Assembly: GCA_934655875.1 (NCBI GenBank)
Contig: CAKUHB010000003.1
Coordinates: forward strand, 73,843-137,842
DNA from: an uncultured Oscillospiraceae bacterium
GTDB lineage: Bacteria > Bacillota > Clostridia > Oscillospirales > Oscillospiraceae
Direction: 5' to 3'
Length of the DNA stretch: 64,000 nucleotides
Shown in pieces: positions 36,648 to 45,815 of the stretch; within the stretch, counting starts at the first letter, position 1, and the number at the start of each line of letters is the position of its first letter. The position numbers and the translations under genes were made by a program. The notes below the pieces were generated by a model. That model did not search any database. It was not told the DNA's origin and worked only from the letters and a program-made list of their open reading frames with translations.

Positions 36648-37325
36648 ATGCAAATAGAGCCTATCGCGCGCATCCAGACCGACTTTCCGACGAAATTCGG
36701 CGTCCCGCGGCAGTCCGGGCTGGCGTCCGGGCTTTTTTCCACGATCGTTTTTGAGCCGCCGTACCGCAACCCCGACTGTCTGCGGGGCATTGCGGATTTT
36801 TCCCACCTGTGGCTCATCTGGGAATTTGACAAGGTGGCCGGCGCCGGCTGGTCGCCGACGGTGCTGCCGCCGAAGCTCGGCGGCAAAACGCGCGTGGGCG
36901 TATTTGCCACGCGTTCGCCCTTCCGGCCGAACCCGCTGGGACTTTCGTGCGTGAAGCTGATAAAGGCCGACCTCCACACGAAGAACGGCCCGGTTCTGTA
37001 TGTGTCGGGCGCGGATCTGGTGAGCGGCACGCCGATCTATGACATCAAGCCGTATCTGCCCTACGCCGACAGCCACCCCGAGGCCGTCGACGGCTTTGAC
37101 GGCCGACGCGACGCGGAGCCGCTCGCGGTCGTCTTCCCGCCGGAGCTGGAAGCGATGATCCCGGAAGAAAAGCGCGAGGGGCTGCGGCAGGCCCTCGCCT
37201 GCGGGCCGATCCCCGGCTATCAGCACGACCCGGAGCGGCGGTATGGGTTTAATTTTGCGGGCTTCGACGTGCGGTTCCGGATCAGGGAACGGACGGTAAC
37301 GGTGGTGGAGGTCGTGAGACTTTAG
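36648..37325 (+). CDS. trmO: tRNA (N6-threonylcarbamoyladenosine37-N6)-methyltransferase TrmO
   Basis: SAM-dependent methylation of t6A37 in tRNA-Thr. The 225-aa protein has the TrmO beta-barrel fold signatures PRQSGL, FSHLWLIWEF, GVFATRSPFRPNPLGLS and GTPIYDIKPYLPYAD, typical of the UPF0066/VirR family. The start at 36648 follows a GCAGGTGCAT ribosome region. It stands alone with its own promoter. Confidence 0.9.
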   Translation: MQIEPIARIQTDFPTKFGVPRQSGLASGLFSTIVFEPPYRNPDCLRGIADFSHLWLIWEFDKVAGAGWSPTVLPPKLGGKTRVGVFATRSPFRPNPLGLSCVKLIKADLHTKNGPVLYVSGADLVSGTPIYDIKPYLPYADSHPEAVDGFDGRRDAEPLAVVFPPELEAMIPEEKREGLRQALACGPIPGYQHDPERRYGFNFAGFDVRFRIRERTVTVVEVVRL

Positions 37326-37380
37326 ACCGGCACTGCTGCAAAGCTGATGCCCTTCTACAGATTTGCGACTGCGGTCCAGC

Positions 37381-37770
37381 ATTTTCTTTTGCTTCTCCAA
37401 AAGAAAACGCTGGCAAAAGAAAAAGAGCCTGAGGGGATTTCGATTTCCCCTCAGACTCCCTTAAACCGACCAAGAAAACCGCTTCGGTTTTCTTGGATCT
37501 TTCCCGCGAAATTAAGAGACCGATGCAAATGCGTACAGCCCAGCAAGTTTCGAAAGCACCTTCTATCGACTGCAATGATTCAAAGGCAACGATCAGCAAG
37601 TTCAATACTATCCTAACGGGCGGCGCGTACCAAAGCGCTCGTAGAGTGCCCCTGTGCGAATGAAAAAGCTCGCAAATCTGTTTCCCGCCTGAATCGTACT
37701 GCGGTACAAACCCCGTACCCCACGCACTCTTTTCTCCCCTATCTTTTCTCTTGCGAGAGAAAAGATAGGG
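37381..37770. repeat. Gene-free stretch with three strong hairpins
   Basis: The 482-bp gap 37326-37807 has no convincing gene. It holds CTGAGGGGA (37429-37437) pairing with 37446-37454, CCAAGAAAACC (37470-37480) pairing with 37486-37496, and a perfect 14-bp stem CCCTATCTTTTCTC (37737-37750) with 37757-37770. The last could terminate truA on the minus strand. The stretch looks like remnants of intergenic repeats. Confidence 0.5.
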
Positions 37771-37807
37771 CCGTCGGAGACATCCCCGCCGATTTGCGGG
37801 TCGGATT

Positions 37808-38542
37808 TTAATAATCCACCCGCATCAAACACAGCCCCTGCGGGGGTGCGGTGTAGCCGGCCTGGGTGCGGTCTTTGGCTTCGAGGGCGGCTTTCACGCT
37901 CTCCGGCGTGCGCTTGCCCTGCCCGACCTCCAGAAGCGTCCCGGTCAGGATGCGGACCATGTTTTGCAGGAAGCCGGTGCCGTGATAATTAAAATAGATA
38001 TAATCCTTCCGCCGGACGATCTCGATGGAATCGACGATCCGCACGGTGGATTTTTTCATCTGCGGGTTCGAGCAGAAGCTTTTATAGTCGTGCTCGCCGG
38101 TCAGATATTCCGCCGCGCGCTGCATGGCGGCAAGATCGGGCTGATAGTCCAGCACGGTCACGTATTTGCGGTTGAAGACCGGCTTGGTATCGCCAACATA
38201 ACAGGTGTAGGTATAGAGCTTGCCGACGGCGCGGTAGCGCGCGTGGAAACGGTCGGCGGCGAGCTTCGCTTCCTGCACGCAGATATCGTCCGGCAGGTAG
38301 TGGTTCATGTAGTCGCGCACCTCGTCGGGCGTTTTTTCCGTGTCCATGTACGCGTTGGCGGCCATCGCCTTTGCGTGGACGCCCGCGTCGGTGCGGCCCG
38401 CGCCGATGACCTGCACGTCCGCGCCGCACATGCGCGTCAGGACGGCTTCGAGCTTGCCCTGAATGGTCTCACGTCCCGGCTGGCGCTCCCAGCCGGAATA
38501 GCGGGAGCCGTCATAGCTGATGATGAATTTGAAGTTTTTCAT
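37808..38542 (-). CDS. truA: tRNA pseudouridine synthase A
   Basis: Forms pseudouridine at tRNA positions 38-40. 244 aa. The catalytic aspartate is in GAGRTDAGVHA. SYDGSRYSGWERQ at the N-terminus and GTGFLQNMVRILTGTLLEVG near the C-terminus are family signatures. Its start overlaps the upstream zinc-finger gene by 4 bp on the minus strand, so the two are translationally coupled. Confidence 0.95.
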   Translation of the reverse strand: MKNFKFIISYDGSRYSGWERQPGRETIQGKLEAVLTRMCGADVQVIGAGRTDAGVHAKAMAANAYMDTEKTPDEVRDYMNHYLPDDICVQEAKLAADRFHARYRAVGKLYTYTCYVGDTKPVFNRKYVTVLDYQPDLAAMQRAAEYLTGEHDYKSFCSNPQMKKSTVRIVDSIEIVRRKDYIYFNYHGTGFLQNMVRILTGTLLEVGQGKRTPESVKAALEAKDRTQAGYTAPPQGLCLMRVDY

Positions 38543-38943
38543 GCGTTCTCTTCCAGATTCTTGGTGTACCGGCAGGCCGGATAGTTGGAGCAGCCCCAGA
38601 ATTTCTGCCCCTTGCGCGCGCCGGACTGGCCGGTGCGCAGCACCATCCGCGCGCCGCAGCGCGCGCAGGTCGGCACCTCATGCGTGGCCGCGCGGCGGAC
38701 ATGGCGCTCCGCCGCCGTCTCGGTCGCGCCGGCGAGCTGCAAAGCGTCATAGCGGATGGCGGTGCAGCGCACCTTCATGGCGATCTCGATCGCCAGCATA
38801 TCGTAAAGCCGCTTCAGCTCTCCTTCCGGCATGCCGCCGGCAAGCTTGCGGCGCAGATACTGCTCCGGCGTGCAGCCGACCTTTTTGCCGAATGCGTCAT
38901 AGAACCGCTCGCGGTCTGTCTTGGGCTTCTTCTTCGGGTACAT
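38539..38943 (-). CDS. Topoisomerase-type C4 zinc-finger protein
   Basis: 134 aa. The C-terminus is a single topoisomerase I-like zinc finger (CARCGARMVLRTGQSGARKG followed by WGCSNYPACRYT), which binds single-stranded nucleic acid. The N-terminal 85 residues are basic and helical with no known catalytic motif. I chose the ATG at 38943 because AAAGGAGG lies 9 bases upstream; earlier in-frame ATGs overlap or precede that ribosome site. Coupled to truA. A role in nucleic acid binding is inference only. Confidence 0.7.
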   Translation of the reverse strand: MYPKKKPKTDRERFYDAFGKKVGCTPEQYLRRKLAGGMPEGELKRLYDMLAIEIAMKVRCTAIRYDALQLAGATETAAERHVRRAATHEVPTCARCGARMVLRTGQSGARKGQKFWGCSNYPACRYTKNLEENA

Positions 38944-39037
38944 GTCTGTCGCCCTCCTTTTCATTACCACTATCATAGCACATCCGCCGGGCGGAAATCC
39001 ACCCCGGTTTTCACGGTGTCCTCATATATAATATGTA

Positions 39038-40033
39038 TCAGCCGTCCTCCGCGCATGCGGCGCTGGCTTCCGCGGCTTCGCGGCAGAGCGCAAGATAGCT
39101 CTCGCGCACGTGTGCCGGGCCGAGGATCGCCGCGCGGCGGCCGAACGAAGCGAGCCAGCCGAAGAAATTCGGCGAGACCGCCACGTCCACCGTGCAGGTG
39201 AACGCGTCCGGCCCGTCGGGGATCAGCAGCGTCTGCCGTCCGAACCGGTCGATGACCACGCCGGCGAGCGTCCGGTCAAAACGCAGGTGCACCTGCTCGC
39301 GCGCGCCGCCGAACATGCCGAACACGTTTTTGCCGTATTCCGACAGGTCGATGCTCCGCATCTGCGCGTCCATGTAGCGCGGCTTGTCCGTAATGGAGAT
39401 CTGCGCCATCTTATCCACGCGGTAATGGGTCAGCCCATGGCGCTCGGAATGGGCGATCAGGTAATAATTTTCATCCTGCCAGCACAGCGCATACGGGCTG
39501 GCCGTGTACTTGCCCGGGCGATAGCGGCGGCTGCCGTCCAGATTCCAGTCAAAATAGCGGAACGAGATCTGGCTGTTGCGCGCGATGGCTTCGTGCAGGA
39601 GGTCGACGGAATAATAGATGCTCTCGTTCATGGTCTTGACGCGGCCGGAGACGACAACCTGCCGCCGCAGGCTCCCGGCCTGATCGCGGCTGGCGAGCGT
39701 GCCGAGCTTCGCGATCAGCTGCATGGACTTCTTTTCCGTCAGAAAGCGGCTGGACTGCACCGCGTCGACCAGCAGCTTCAGTTCCGGCAGCTCGAATGGC
39801 CGCGACGCGAGAAAATATCCGCCGCCCGGCCCGCGGATGCAGACGATGTCCATGCCGTACTGCTGCAGGCAGGCAATATCGTCGTAGATGCTCTTCCGCT
39901 CCGCCTGGATGCCCTGCCGGGCCAGCGCGTCGACGATCGCCTGCGTGCTGAGCAGATGCGTCTCGTCCGACTGCTGCTCCAGAAGATCTTTGATATACAG
40001 AAGCTTCAGCTTCTGTCGTTCGCTTCTTGCCAT
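39038..40033 (-). CDS. WYL-domain transcriptional regulator (YafY family)
   Basis: 331-aa DNA-binding protein: N-terminal HTH (about 5-60, LSTQAIVDALARQGIQAERKS), central WYL domain (about 145-225, with SPYALCWQDENYYLIAHS) and a C-terminal WCX extension. WYL domains sense ligands or nucleic acid ends. The start at 40033 is preceded by a weak AAGGGGG. It is divergent from nfo, and the shared 112-bp region could hold its operator. Confidence 0.85.
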   Translation of the reverse strand: MARSERQKLKLLYIKDLLEQQSDETHLLSTQAIVDALARQGIQAERKSIYDDIACLQQYGMDIVCIRGPGGGYFLASRPFELPELKLLVDAVQSSRFLTEKKSMQLIAKLGTLASRDQAGSLRRQVVVSGRVKTMNESIYYSVDLLHEAIARNSQISFRYFDWNLDGSRRYRPGKYTASPYALCWQDENYYLIAHSERHGLTHYRVDKMAQISITDKPRYMDAQMRSIDLSEYGKNVFGMFGGAREQVHLRFDRTLAGVVIDRFGRQTLLIPDGPDAFTCTVDVAVSPNFFGWLASFGRRAAILGPAHVRESYLALCREAAEASAACAEDG

Positions 40034-40089
40034 ATGCACGCCCCCTTTTCTTTGATTGTACCGAAATTCTCGCAGCACGGCAAGCGGAA

Positions 40090-40118
40090 TTGCAGATTTT
40101 CTGAAATTATGATAAACT
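40090..40118 (+). promoter_or_regulatory. Promoter of nfo
   Basis: TTGCAG (40090-40095), a 17-bp spacer and TAAACT (40113-40118), 28 bp ahead of the start. Confidence 0.6.
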
Positions 40119-40145
40119 GTAGACAGTACTTGTTCAGGAGGGCGT

Positions 40146-40985
40146 ATGCTGTATCTCGGCTGTCATTTATCTTCGTCCAAGGGCTTTGCCGCCATGGGAA
40201 AGACGGCGCTGGCGCTGGGCGCGAACACCTTTCAGTTCTTTACGCGCAATCCGCGCGGCGGTGCAGCCAAGGCTGCCGATCCGGCGGATGCGGCGGCGCT
40301 TTGCAGGATGCAGGCGGACGGACTTCTCGGCCCGCTCGTCGCGCATGCGCCGTATACAGTCAATCCCTGCTCCAAAGACGCGCGCACGCGGGAGTTTGCG
40401 CGCGAGGTGCTTGCCGACGATTTATCGCGCATGGAGCTGCTGCCCGGCAACTTTTATAACTTCCATCCCGGCAGCCATGTCGGGCAGGGCATTGACGCCG
40501 GGATCGCGGAGATCGCCGCGTGTCTGGACGCCGTGATGCAGCCCGGCCAGCGGACGATGGTTCTGCTTGAGACCATGTCCGGCAAGGGAAGCGAGGTCGG
40601 CGGCCGGTTCGAGGAGCTGCGGGCGATCATCGACGCGTGCCGGTATGGAGACTTGCTCGGCGTGTGCCTTGACACCTGCCATGTGAGCGACGCGGGATAT
40701 GATATCGTCCATGATCTGGACGGTGTGCTGGCTGAGTTTGACCGGGTGATCGGCCTTTCCCGCCTGCGGGCACTGCATCTGAACGACAGCAAAAATCCCT
40801 GCGGCGCGCACAAGGACCGGCACGAACGGATCGGCTGCGGGACTCTTGGCGAAGAGACGTTCCGCCGGATCGTGAACCATCCCGCCCTGCGCGGCCTGCC
40901 CATGATCCTCGAGACGCCGAACGAGCTGCCGGGCTATGCCGCGGAAATCGCGCTGCTGCGCGGATTCTGTCAGGATCCCGTGTGA
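40146..40985 (+). CDS. nfo: Endonuclease IV (AP endonuclease)
   Basis: Trinuclear-zinc apurinic/apyrimidinic endonuclease for base-excision repair. 279 aa with the TIM-barrel metal ligands in GCHLS, VAHAPYTVN, NFHPGSHVG, LLETMSGKGSE, GVCLDTCHV, ALHLNDSKNPCGAHKDRHERIGCG and LETPNEL. GGAGGGC precedes the ATG. It is divergent from the WYL regulator, which could control it; this is inference. Confidence 0.93.
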   Translation: MLYLGCHLSSSKGFAAMGKTALALGANTFQFFTRNPRGGAAKAADPADAAALCRMQADGLLGPLVAHAPYTVNPCSKDARTREFAREVLADDLSRMELLPGNFYNFHPGSHVGQGIDAGIAEIAACLDAVMQPGQRTMVLLETMSGKGSEVGGRFEELRAIIDACRYGDLLGVCLDTCHVSDAGYDIVHDLDGVLAEFDRVIGLSRLRALHLNDSKNPCGAHKDRHERIGCGTLGEETFRRIVNHPALRGLPMILETPNELPGYAAEIALLRGFCQDPV

Positions 40986-41000
40986 AAACCGCGCGGATTC

Positions 41001-41029
41001 TTGACCTTTTCCGGCGAATATGCTACCCT
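41001..41029 (+). promoter_or_regulatory. Probable promoter of the AI-2E-family gene
   Basis: TTGACC (41001-41006), a 17-bp spacer and TACCCT (41024-41029). Confidence 0.5.
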
Positions 41030-41061
41030 GAAAAAAATAACGCAAAGGAGCCGCAGAGACA

Positions 41062-42309
41062 TTGAAGGAACATGAAGACCGGAAGTATATCAAAGTTGGA
41101 CTGACTGCACTGGCCGTCATTTTTATCAGCATCCTGCTCGTCGTGATTTTTACGAATCTGCCGGGCTTTTTCGCCATGCTGCAGGCGCTGGGGGGCATTC
41201 TGGAGCCGCTGGTCTTCGGCGTGGTGATCGCGTTCCTGCTGAACCCGATCGTCAAATTTTTTGATACCCGTCTCGTACCGCTGCTGGAAAAGCATACAAA
41301 GTGGAAGCCGGCGGCCATCCGGCACCTGAGCCGCGCGTCCGGCATCGTGGCGGCGCTCATCGTGGCGGCGCTCATCGTCTACGCGTTTTTCTCCATGCTC
41401 CTGCCGCAGCTGTATGACAGCGTCGTCGGGATCGTGAACCACGCGGAGGATTATTACAAGAGCATCGACCGCTGGGTCACGAATATTCTTGAGGACAATC
41501 CGGAGTTCCGCGGCTATGTCGACACAGCGCTTAACAAGATCTATGATTTCGTCAACAACTGGATCACGACGACGTTCCTGCAGGACGTGCAGAAGCTGCT
41601 GACCACGCTGACAAGCTCGGTCGTCTCGGTCGTCAAGAGCCTTATGAACCTGCTGATCGGTCTTGTGGCCTCCGTCTATATCCTGTGGTCGAAGGACACA
41701 TTCCATGCGCAGGCGAAAAAGATCACTGTCGCGCTGTTCCCGGCAAAGCACGCCGACCATCTGTTCTATCTGGGTCGGAATATTTACCGGGTCTTCAATG
41801 GCTTTGTCATCGGCAAGATCGTCGATTCGGCGATCATCGGCGCGCTGTGCTATATCGGCCTGCTGGTACTTAAAATGCCGTATCCGACGCTCGTGGCGAC
41901 GGTCGTCGGCGTGACGAACGTCATTCCGTTCTTCGGCCCCATCATCGGGCTTGTGCCGTGTGCGTTCCTCATTCTGCTGGTCAATCCGTTGCAGGCGTTC
42001 TATTTTGTGATCTTCATTCTCGTTTTGCAGCAGGTCGACGGCAACGTCATCGGGCCGAAGATCCTCGGCAACACCATCGGCATTTCCGGCTTCTGGGTGC
42101 TCGCTTCGATCACGATTGCGGCAAGCCTGTTTGGCTTTGCCGGGATGATCCTCGGCGTGCCGGTCTTCGCCATTATCTATCTGCTCATTTCCGACTCCGT
42201 CAACAATAAGCTCCGCAAAAAGCAGCTGACGACCGACACAGACGCCTACTGCGGCATCGACACCGTCGCCGATCTGCCGCAGGAAGGACCGGCGGAGCAG
42301 GACATATAA
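41062..42309 (+). CDS. AI-2E family transporter
   Basis: Polytopic inner-membrane protein of 415 aa in the AI-2 exporter/TqsA superfamily, members of which export autoinducer-2 or act as Na+/H+ antiporters. Two N-terminal helix pairs, a soluble loop (about 110-190) and the conserved C-terminal block (GVTNVIPFFGPIIGLVPC, QQVDGNVIGPKILG) are visible. The start is TTG at 41062 with AAAGGAG 11 bases upstream. The substrate is unknown. The FHA-SEDS gene starts 16 bp downstream. Confidence 0.88.
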   Translation: MKEHEDRKYIKVGLTALAVIFISILLVVIFTNLPGFFAMLQALGGILEPLVFGVVIAFLLNPIVKFFDTRLVPLLEKHTKWKPAAIRHLSRASGIVAALIVAALIVYAFFSMLLPQLYDSVVGIVNHAEDYYKSIDRWVTNILEDNPEFRGYVDTALNKIYDFVNNWITTTFLQDVQKLLTTLTSSVVSVVKSLMNLLIGLVASVYILWSKDTFHAQAKKITVALFPAKHADHLFYLGRNIYRVFNGFVIGKIVDSAIIGALCYIGLLVLKMPYPTLVATVVGVTNVIPFFGPIIGLVPCAFLILLVNPLQAFYFVIFILVLQQVDGNVIGPKILGNTIGISGFWVLASITIAASLFGFAGMILGVPVFAIIYLLISDSVNNKLRKKQLTTDTDAYCGIDTVADLPQEGPAEQDI

Positions 42310-42325
42310 CGCTGGAGAATCTCAT

Positions 42326-44113
42326 ATGCAGGAAGCTTTGACAACCTTTTTTTCAAAATTTGAGCCGCTCCCGTGGCTGTGCTATGTGTTCCCGGTGCTG
42401 GCGTTGGGGATCCTGGTGCGCTGCGCGGTCAGCCTTCTCATGTTCCGGCGGGAGCCGGAGGTCTGGGCGTGGCTGACGACGCCGGACGGCGAGCATATCC
42501 CCGTGACGCACTGGGAAAGTCTCGTTGGCCGCGGCGCAGGCTGCGACGTGCAGCTGGGCTATCCGACGATCTCCCGCACGCATGCGGTTCTGACGCGCTA
42601 TGACGACGGCAGCTGGACCGTCAGCGATGCGCACTCCAAATCCGGCGTGTTTGTCAACGGCAAACAGACAGCGCTTTCGGCCGTCCGCTTCGGCGATATC
42701 ATCACCATGGGCGGCGTCAACTTTACGCTCGTTCCCATCACAAAGGAGCAGGAGCGCATTCAGGCCGGCACGCGCACGCGGGCAGGCCATTCGGTGCGTC
42801 AGGCGCCGACGCTGCTGCTTCTGACCCTCTTCCAGCTTCTCACGGCGATGCAGCTCATGCTGGGCGGCGACGACGTGATGCTGGAGCTGACGGCGTTCGG
42901 CGGGCTCATTGCGCTGGAGTGGGCGCTGTATCTCGGGCTGCGCATTTTCCGCCGGACAAGCTTTGAAGCTGAGACGCTGGCGTTTTTCCTGTGCACGATG
43001 GGGCTTGCCGTCGTGTCCAGCTCCGCGCCGGAGAGTCTTGTGAAGGAGCTGCTCGCGATCGTCGCGGGCGTGTGCGTGTTTCTCGTTGTATGCTGGTCGC
43101 TGCGCGATCTGGAGCGCGCGAAGGCCGTGCGGTATCTCGCGGCTGTGGCGGGCATCGGCCTGCTCGCGTTCAACCTCCTGTTCGGCGTGGAGAAATACGG
43201 CGCGCGCAACTGGATCCAGCTGGGCGGCGTCTCGTTCCAGCCGTCGGAGTTTGTCAAGATCTGCTTTATCTACGTCGGCGCGTCTACGCTCTCGCGGCTG
43301 ATGGCCAAGCGCAATATCATCCTGTTCATCGCCTATTCCGCCGCGATCTGCGCATGTCTGGCGCTCATGAAGGATTTCGGCACGGCCGTTATTTTCTTCG
43401 TAGCCTTCCTGGTCATCGCGTTCATGCGCTCCGGCAACTTTGCGACCATCGCGCTGGCGATCGCCGCGACGGGCTTCGCGGGCGTGCTGGTGCTGCGGTT
43501 TCTGCCGTATGCGCGGAACCGGTTTGAAGCGTGGGGCCACGTGTGGGATTATGCGCTCACGACCGGCTATTCCCAGACCCGCTCGATGATGTGCATTGCG
43601 TCCGGCGGTCTGTTCGGCCTTGGGCCGGGAAAGGGCTGGCTCAAATATGTCGCGGCATCGGACACCGATCTGGTCTTTGCCTTCGTTTCGGAGGAATGGG
43701 GTCTCATTATGGCAGTCCTGATGGTCGTGTGCATCGTGGTGCTGGCGTGCTTTGTCGTGCGCTCGGCTCCGGCGGGCCGCAGCTGTTTCTATACCATCGG
43801 CGCCTGCGCGGCGGCGACGGTCATGGTCACGCAGACGATTCTGAACGTCTTCGGCATGGCGGACTTTCTGCCGCTGACGGGCGTGACGTTCCCGTTTGTC
43901 TCCAACGGCGGCTCCAGCATGGTCTGTGTGTGGGGGCTTCTGGCCTTTATCAAGGCAGCGGACACCCGGCAGAACGCGTCGTTCGCCATCCGCGTGCCGC
44001 ATGGCGTGCAGCAGACTTCGCAGCCGGAGGAGGAAGCCGCGGAAGCGGACGCTCCCGCGGCAGAGGATGACGCCGTCTGGCAGCGGGACGGGAAAAAGGA
44101 GGCGCGGAAATGA
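42326..44113 (+). CDS. FHA domain fused to a SEDS (FtsW/RodA) glycosyltransferase
   Basis: 595 aa. One N-terminal helix is followed by an FHA phosphothreonine-binding domain (about 60-138: VGRGAGCDVQL, ISRTHAVL, SGVFVNG) and then a ten-helix SEDS peptidoglycan polymerase (about 155-555). SEDS signatures are ARNWIQLGGVSFQPSEFVKI, DFGTAVIFF, the periplasmic loop with GGLFGLGPGKG, and FVSNGGSSM. The C-terminal tail is acidic. It overlaps the penicillin-binding protein gene by 4 bp, so the two should act as a polymerase-transpeptidase pair. The FHA domain suggests Ser/Thr kinase control; no kinase is in the window. Confidence 0.9.
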   Translation: MQEALTTFFSKFEPLPWLCYVFPVLALGILVRCAVSLLMFRREPEVWAWLTTPDGEHIPVTHWESLVGRGAGCDVQLGYPTISRTHAVLTRYDDGSWTVSDAHSKSGVFVNGKQTALSAVRFGDIITMGGVNFTLVPITKEQERIQAGTRTRAGHSVRQAPTLLLLTLFQLLTAMQLMLGGDDVMLELTAFGGLIALEWALYLGLRIFRRTSFEAETLAFFLCTMGLAVVSSSAPESLVKELLAIVAGVCVFLVVCWSLRDLERAKAVRYLAAVAGIGLLAFNLLFGVEKYGARNWIQLGGVSFQPSEFVKICFIYVGASTLSRLMAKRNIILFIAYSAAICACLALMKDFGTAVIFFVAFLVIAFMRSGNFATIALAIAATGFAGVLVLRFLPYARNRFEAWGHVWDYALTTGYSQTRSMMCIASGGLFGLGPGKGWLKYVAASDTDLVFAFVSEEWGLIMAVLMVVCIVVLACFVVRSAPAGRSCFYTIGACAAATVMVTQTILNVFGMADFLPLTGVTFPFVSNGGSSMVCVWGLLAFIKAADTRQNASFAIRVPHGVQQTSQPEEEAAEADAPAAEDDAVWQRDGKKEARK

Positions 44114-45489
44114 AAAAGGTATCGCGCCGCGCGCTCTTTGCGCTGGCTCTGGCCGCCGTGCTGGCGGTTGGGACGCTGGCCTTCTGCGTCAAATACGCCG
44201 TCAACGCGGAAAAGTGGGTGACCTTCTCCGGAAGCCCGCATGTCTACACCGGGACGAATCTCTCCGGCGGCAAGATCTATGACCGGACGGGCGTCCGGAT
44301 CCTCAATACGACCGACGGGCGTATCTATAATTCCGACGCGTCCGTCCGCGCCGCGACGGTTCACCTGCTTGGCGACCGCTACGGCTATATCAGCGCGCCG
44401 CTGCTCGGGAACTTTGCCGAACAGATGATCGGCTATGACAAAATCACCGGTCTGAACACCGCCGCGCAGGGCACGGCCAACGCGCGCCTGACGATCTCCG
44501 CCAGCGCGCAGGCAGCGGCCTTGCAGGCGCTCGGCAGCTACCACGGCACCATCGGCGTCTATAACTACAAAACCGGCGAGATCCTCTGCGCCGTGACCAG
44601 CCCCAGCTACGACCCGGACAACGTCCCCGACATCGCGGGTGACGAGACGGGCGCATATGACGGCGTGTATCTGAACCGTTTCTTTGACGCGGCCTATACC
44701 CCCGGCTCGATCTTCAAGCTGGTGACGACCGCCGCCGCACTCGAGACCATCCCCGACGCGCAGCAGCTCCAGTTCACCTGCACGGGCAAGACCGTGATCG
44801 GCGGGCAGGAGATCATCTGCATGGGGCAGCACGGGACGATCTCCATGGCACAGGCGCTGGCGCACTCCTGCAATGTCTATTACGGCGAGCTGACCGCAAA
44901 GGTCGGCAAGGACGCCCTGCAGCGCACCTGCGATAAGCTTGGTCTCAACGGTACGCTGTCCTGCGACGGCTACACGGCCCGCTCGACCGTCGATCTGTCG
45001 CAGGCGGACGAGGGAAGCATCGCCTGGGCCGGCATCGGCCAGTATACGGATCAGATCACCGCCTTGCAGTTCATGCGCTATATGGGCGCGATCGCGGGCG
45101 GCGGAGACGCGGCGGAGCCGTATCTCATGCAGAAGATCTCCCGCGTCGGCCAGACCGTCTATGAAGCAAAAACAGAGTCGACCGGCACGCTTCTGCCCGC
45201 GGACACCGCGCAGGCGCTCGGCGAGATGATGCGCAGCACGGTCGTGAACCAATACGGCGCGTGGCAGTTCGGCACGCTGGCCGTCTGCGGCAAGACCGGC
45301 ACCGCCGAACGTGAGACCGGCCCTGCCGACGCGATGTTCGCCGGATTTATTCAGGATGACGCGTACCCGCTGGCGTTCGTCGTGTTTGTCGAGCGCGGCG
45401 GCTCCGGCAGTCAGGTCGCCGTGCCGATCGCGGCGAAGGTGCTGAGCGCCTGCCAACAGGCGCTGGACGCGCCGAACCCGAACGAGTAA
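44110..45489 (+). CDS. Penicillin-binding protein (transpeptidase), PbpA-like
   Basis: 459-aa class B-type transpeptidase with a short cytoplasmic end, one membrane helix (about 8-27), a small N-terminal pedestal and the penicillin-binding domain. Active-site motifs are SxxK (Ser200-Ile-Phe-Lys203), SCN (253-255) and KTG (395-397). The ATG overlaps the FHA-SEDS gene, so it is its likely partner. The size and arrangement resemble the RodA-PbpA pair of actinobacteria more than FtsW-FtsI. Confidence 0.92.
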   Translation: MKKVSRRALFALALAAVLAVGTLAFCVKYAVNAEKWVTFSGSPHVYTGTNLSGGKIYDRTGVRILNTTDGRIYNSDASVRAATVHLLGDRYGYISAPLLGNFAEQMIGYDKITGLNTAAQGTANARLTISASAQAAALQALGSYHGTIGVYNYKTGEILCAVTSPSYDPDNVPDIAGDETGAYDGVYLNRFFDAAYTPGSIFKLVTTAAALETIPDAQQLQFTCTGKTVIGGQEIICMGQHGTISMAQALAHSCNVYYGELTAKVGKDALQRTCDKLGLNGTLSCDGYTARSTVDLSQADEGSIAWAGIGQYTDQITALQFMRYMGAIAGGGDAAEPYLMQKISRVGQTVYEAKTESTGTLLPADTAQALGEMMRSTVVNQYGAWQFGTLAVCGKTGTAERETGPADAMFAGFIQDDAYPLAFVVFVERGGSGSQVAVPIAAKVLSACQQALDAPNPNE

Positions 45490-45522
45490 CGCCGCCTTTG
45501 GCACAGGAAGGAGCGAAGCGCG

Positions 45523-45786
45523 ATGGATTGTCCCTACTGCGGAAAGCCGATGGAAGCCGGACGTATCCCCGGCGTCGACCGCTTTTTGTGCGTTCCATGG
45601 ATCCCGGCGGAGCGGAAGGCCGGTGCGATGCTCCCGGCAAAGGCGACGCTTCTGGACTGGGGCGGCCTGATCCTGCGGGACAAGCCATTCCCGGCCGTCC
45701 CCTATAAAGAGGTCTTCATCTGCCGTACCTGCGGGAAGGGCGTCTTTTCCTTCTCCAGACCGGCAGGCGATATTGACAGCGACTGA
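45523..45786 (+). CDS. Small zinc-ribbon protein (DUF6487-like)
   Basis: 87 aa. It has an N-terminal CPYCGKPM and a C-terminal CRTCGKGVF, together forming one zinc ribbon, with a conserved-looking centre (VPWIPAERK, LRDKPFPAVPYKEVFIC). Function unknown. The family assignment is from memory of the pattern and tentative. AGGAAGGAG precedes the ATG. It is probably co-transcribed with its neighbours. Confidence 0.7.
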   Translation: MDCPYCGKPMEAGRIPGVDRFLCVPWIPAERKAGAMLPAKATLLDWGGLILRDKPFPAVPYKEVFICRTCGKGVFSFSRPAGDIDSD

Positions 45787-45815
45787 CCCTCACCAACCTA
45801 GAAGGAGGATCCCTC

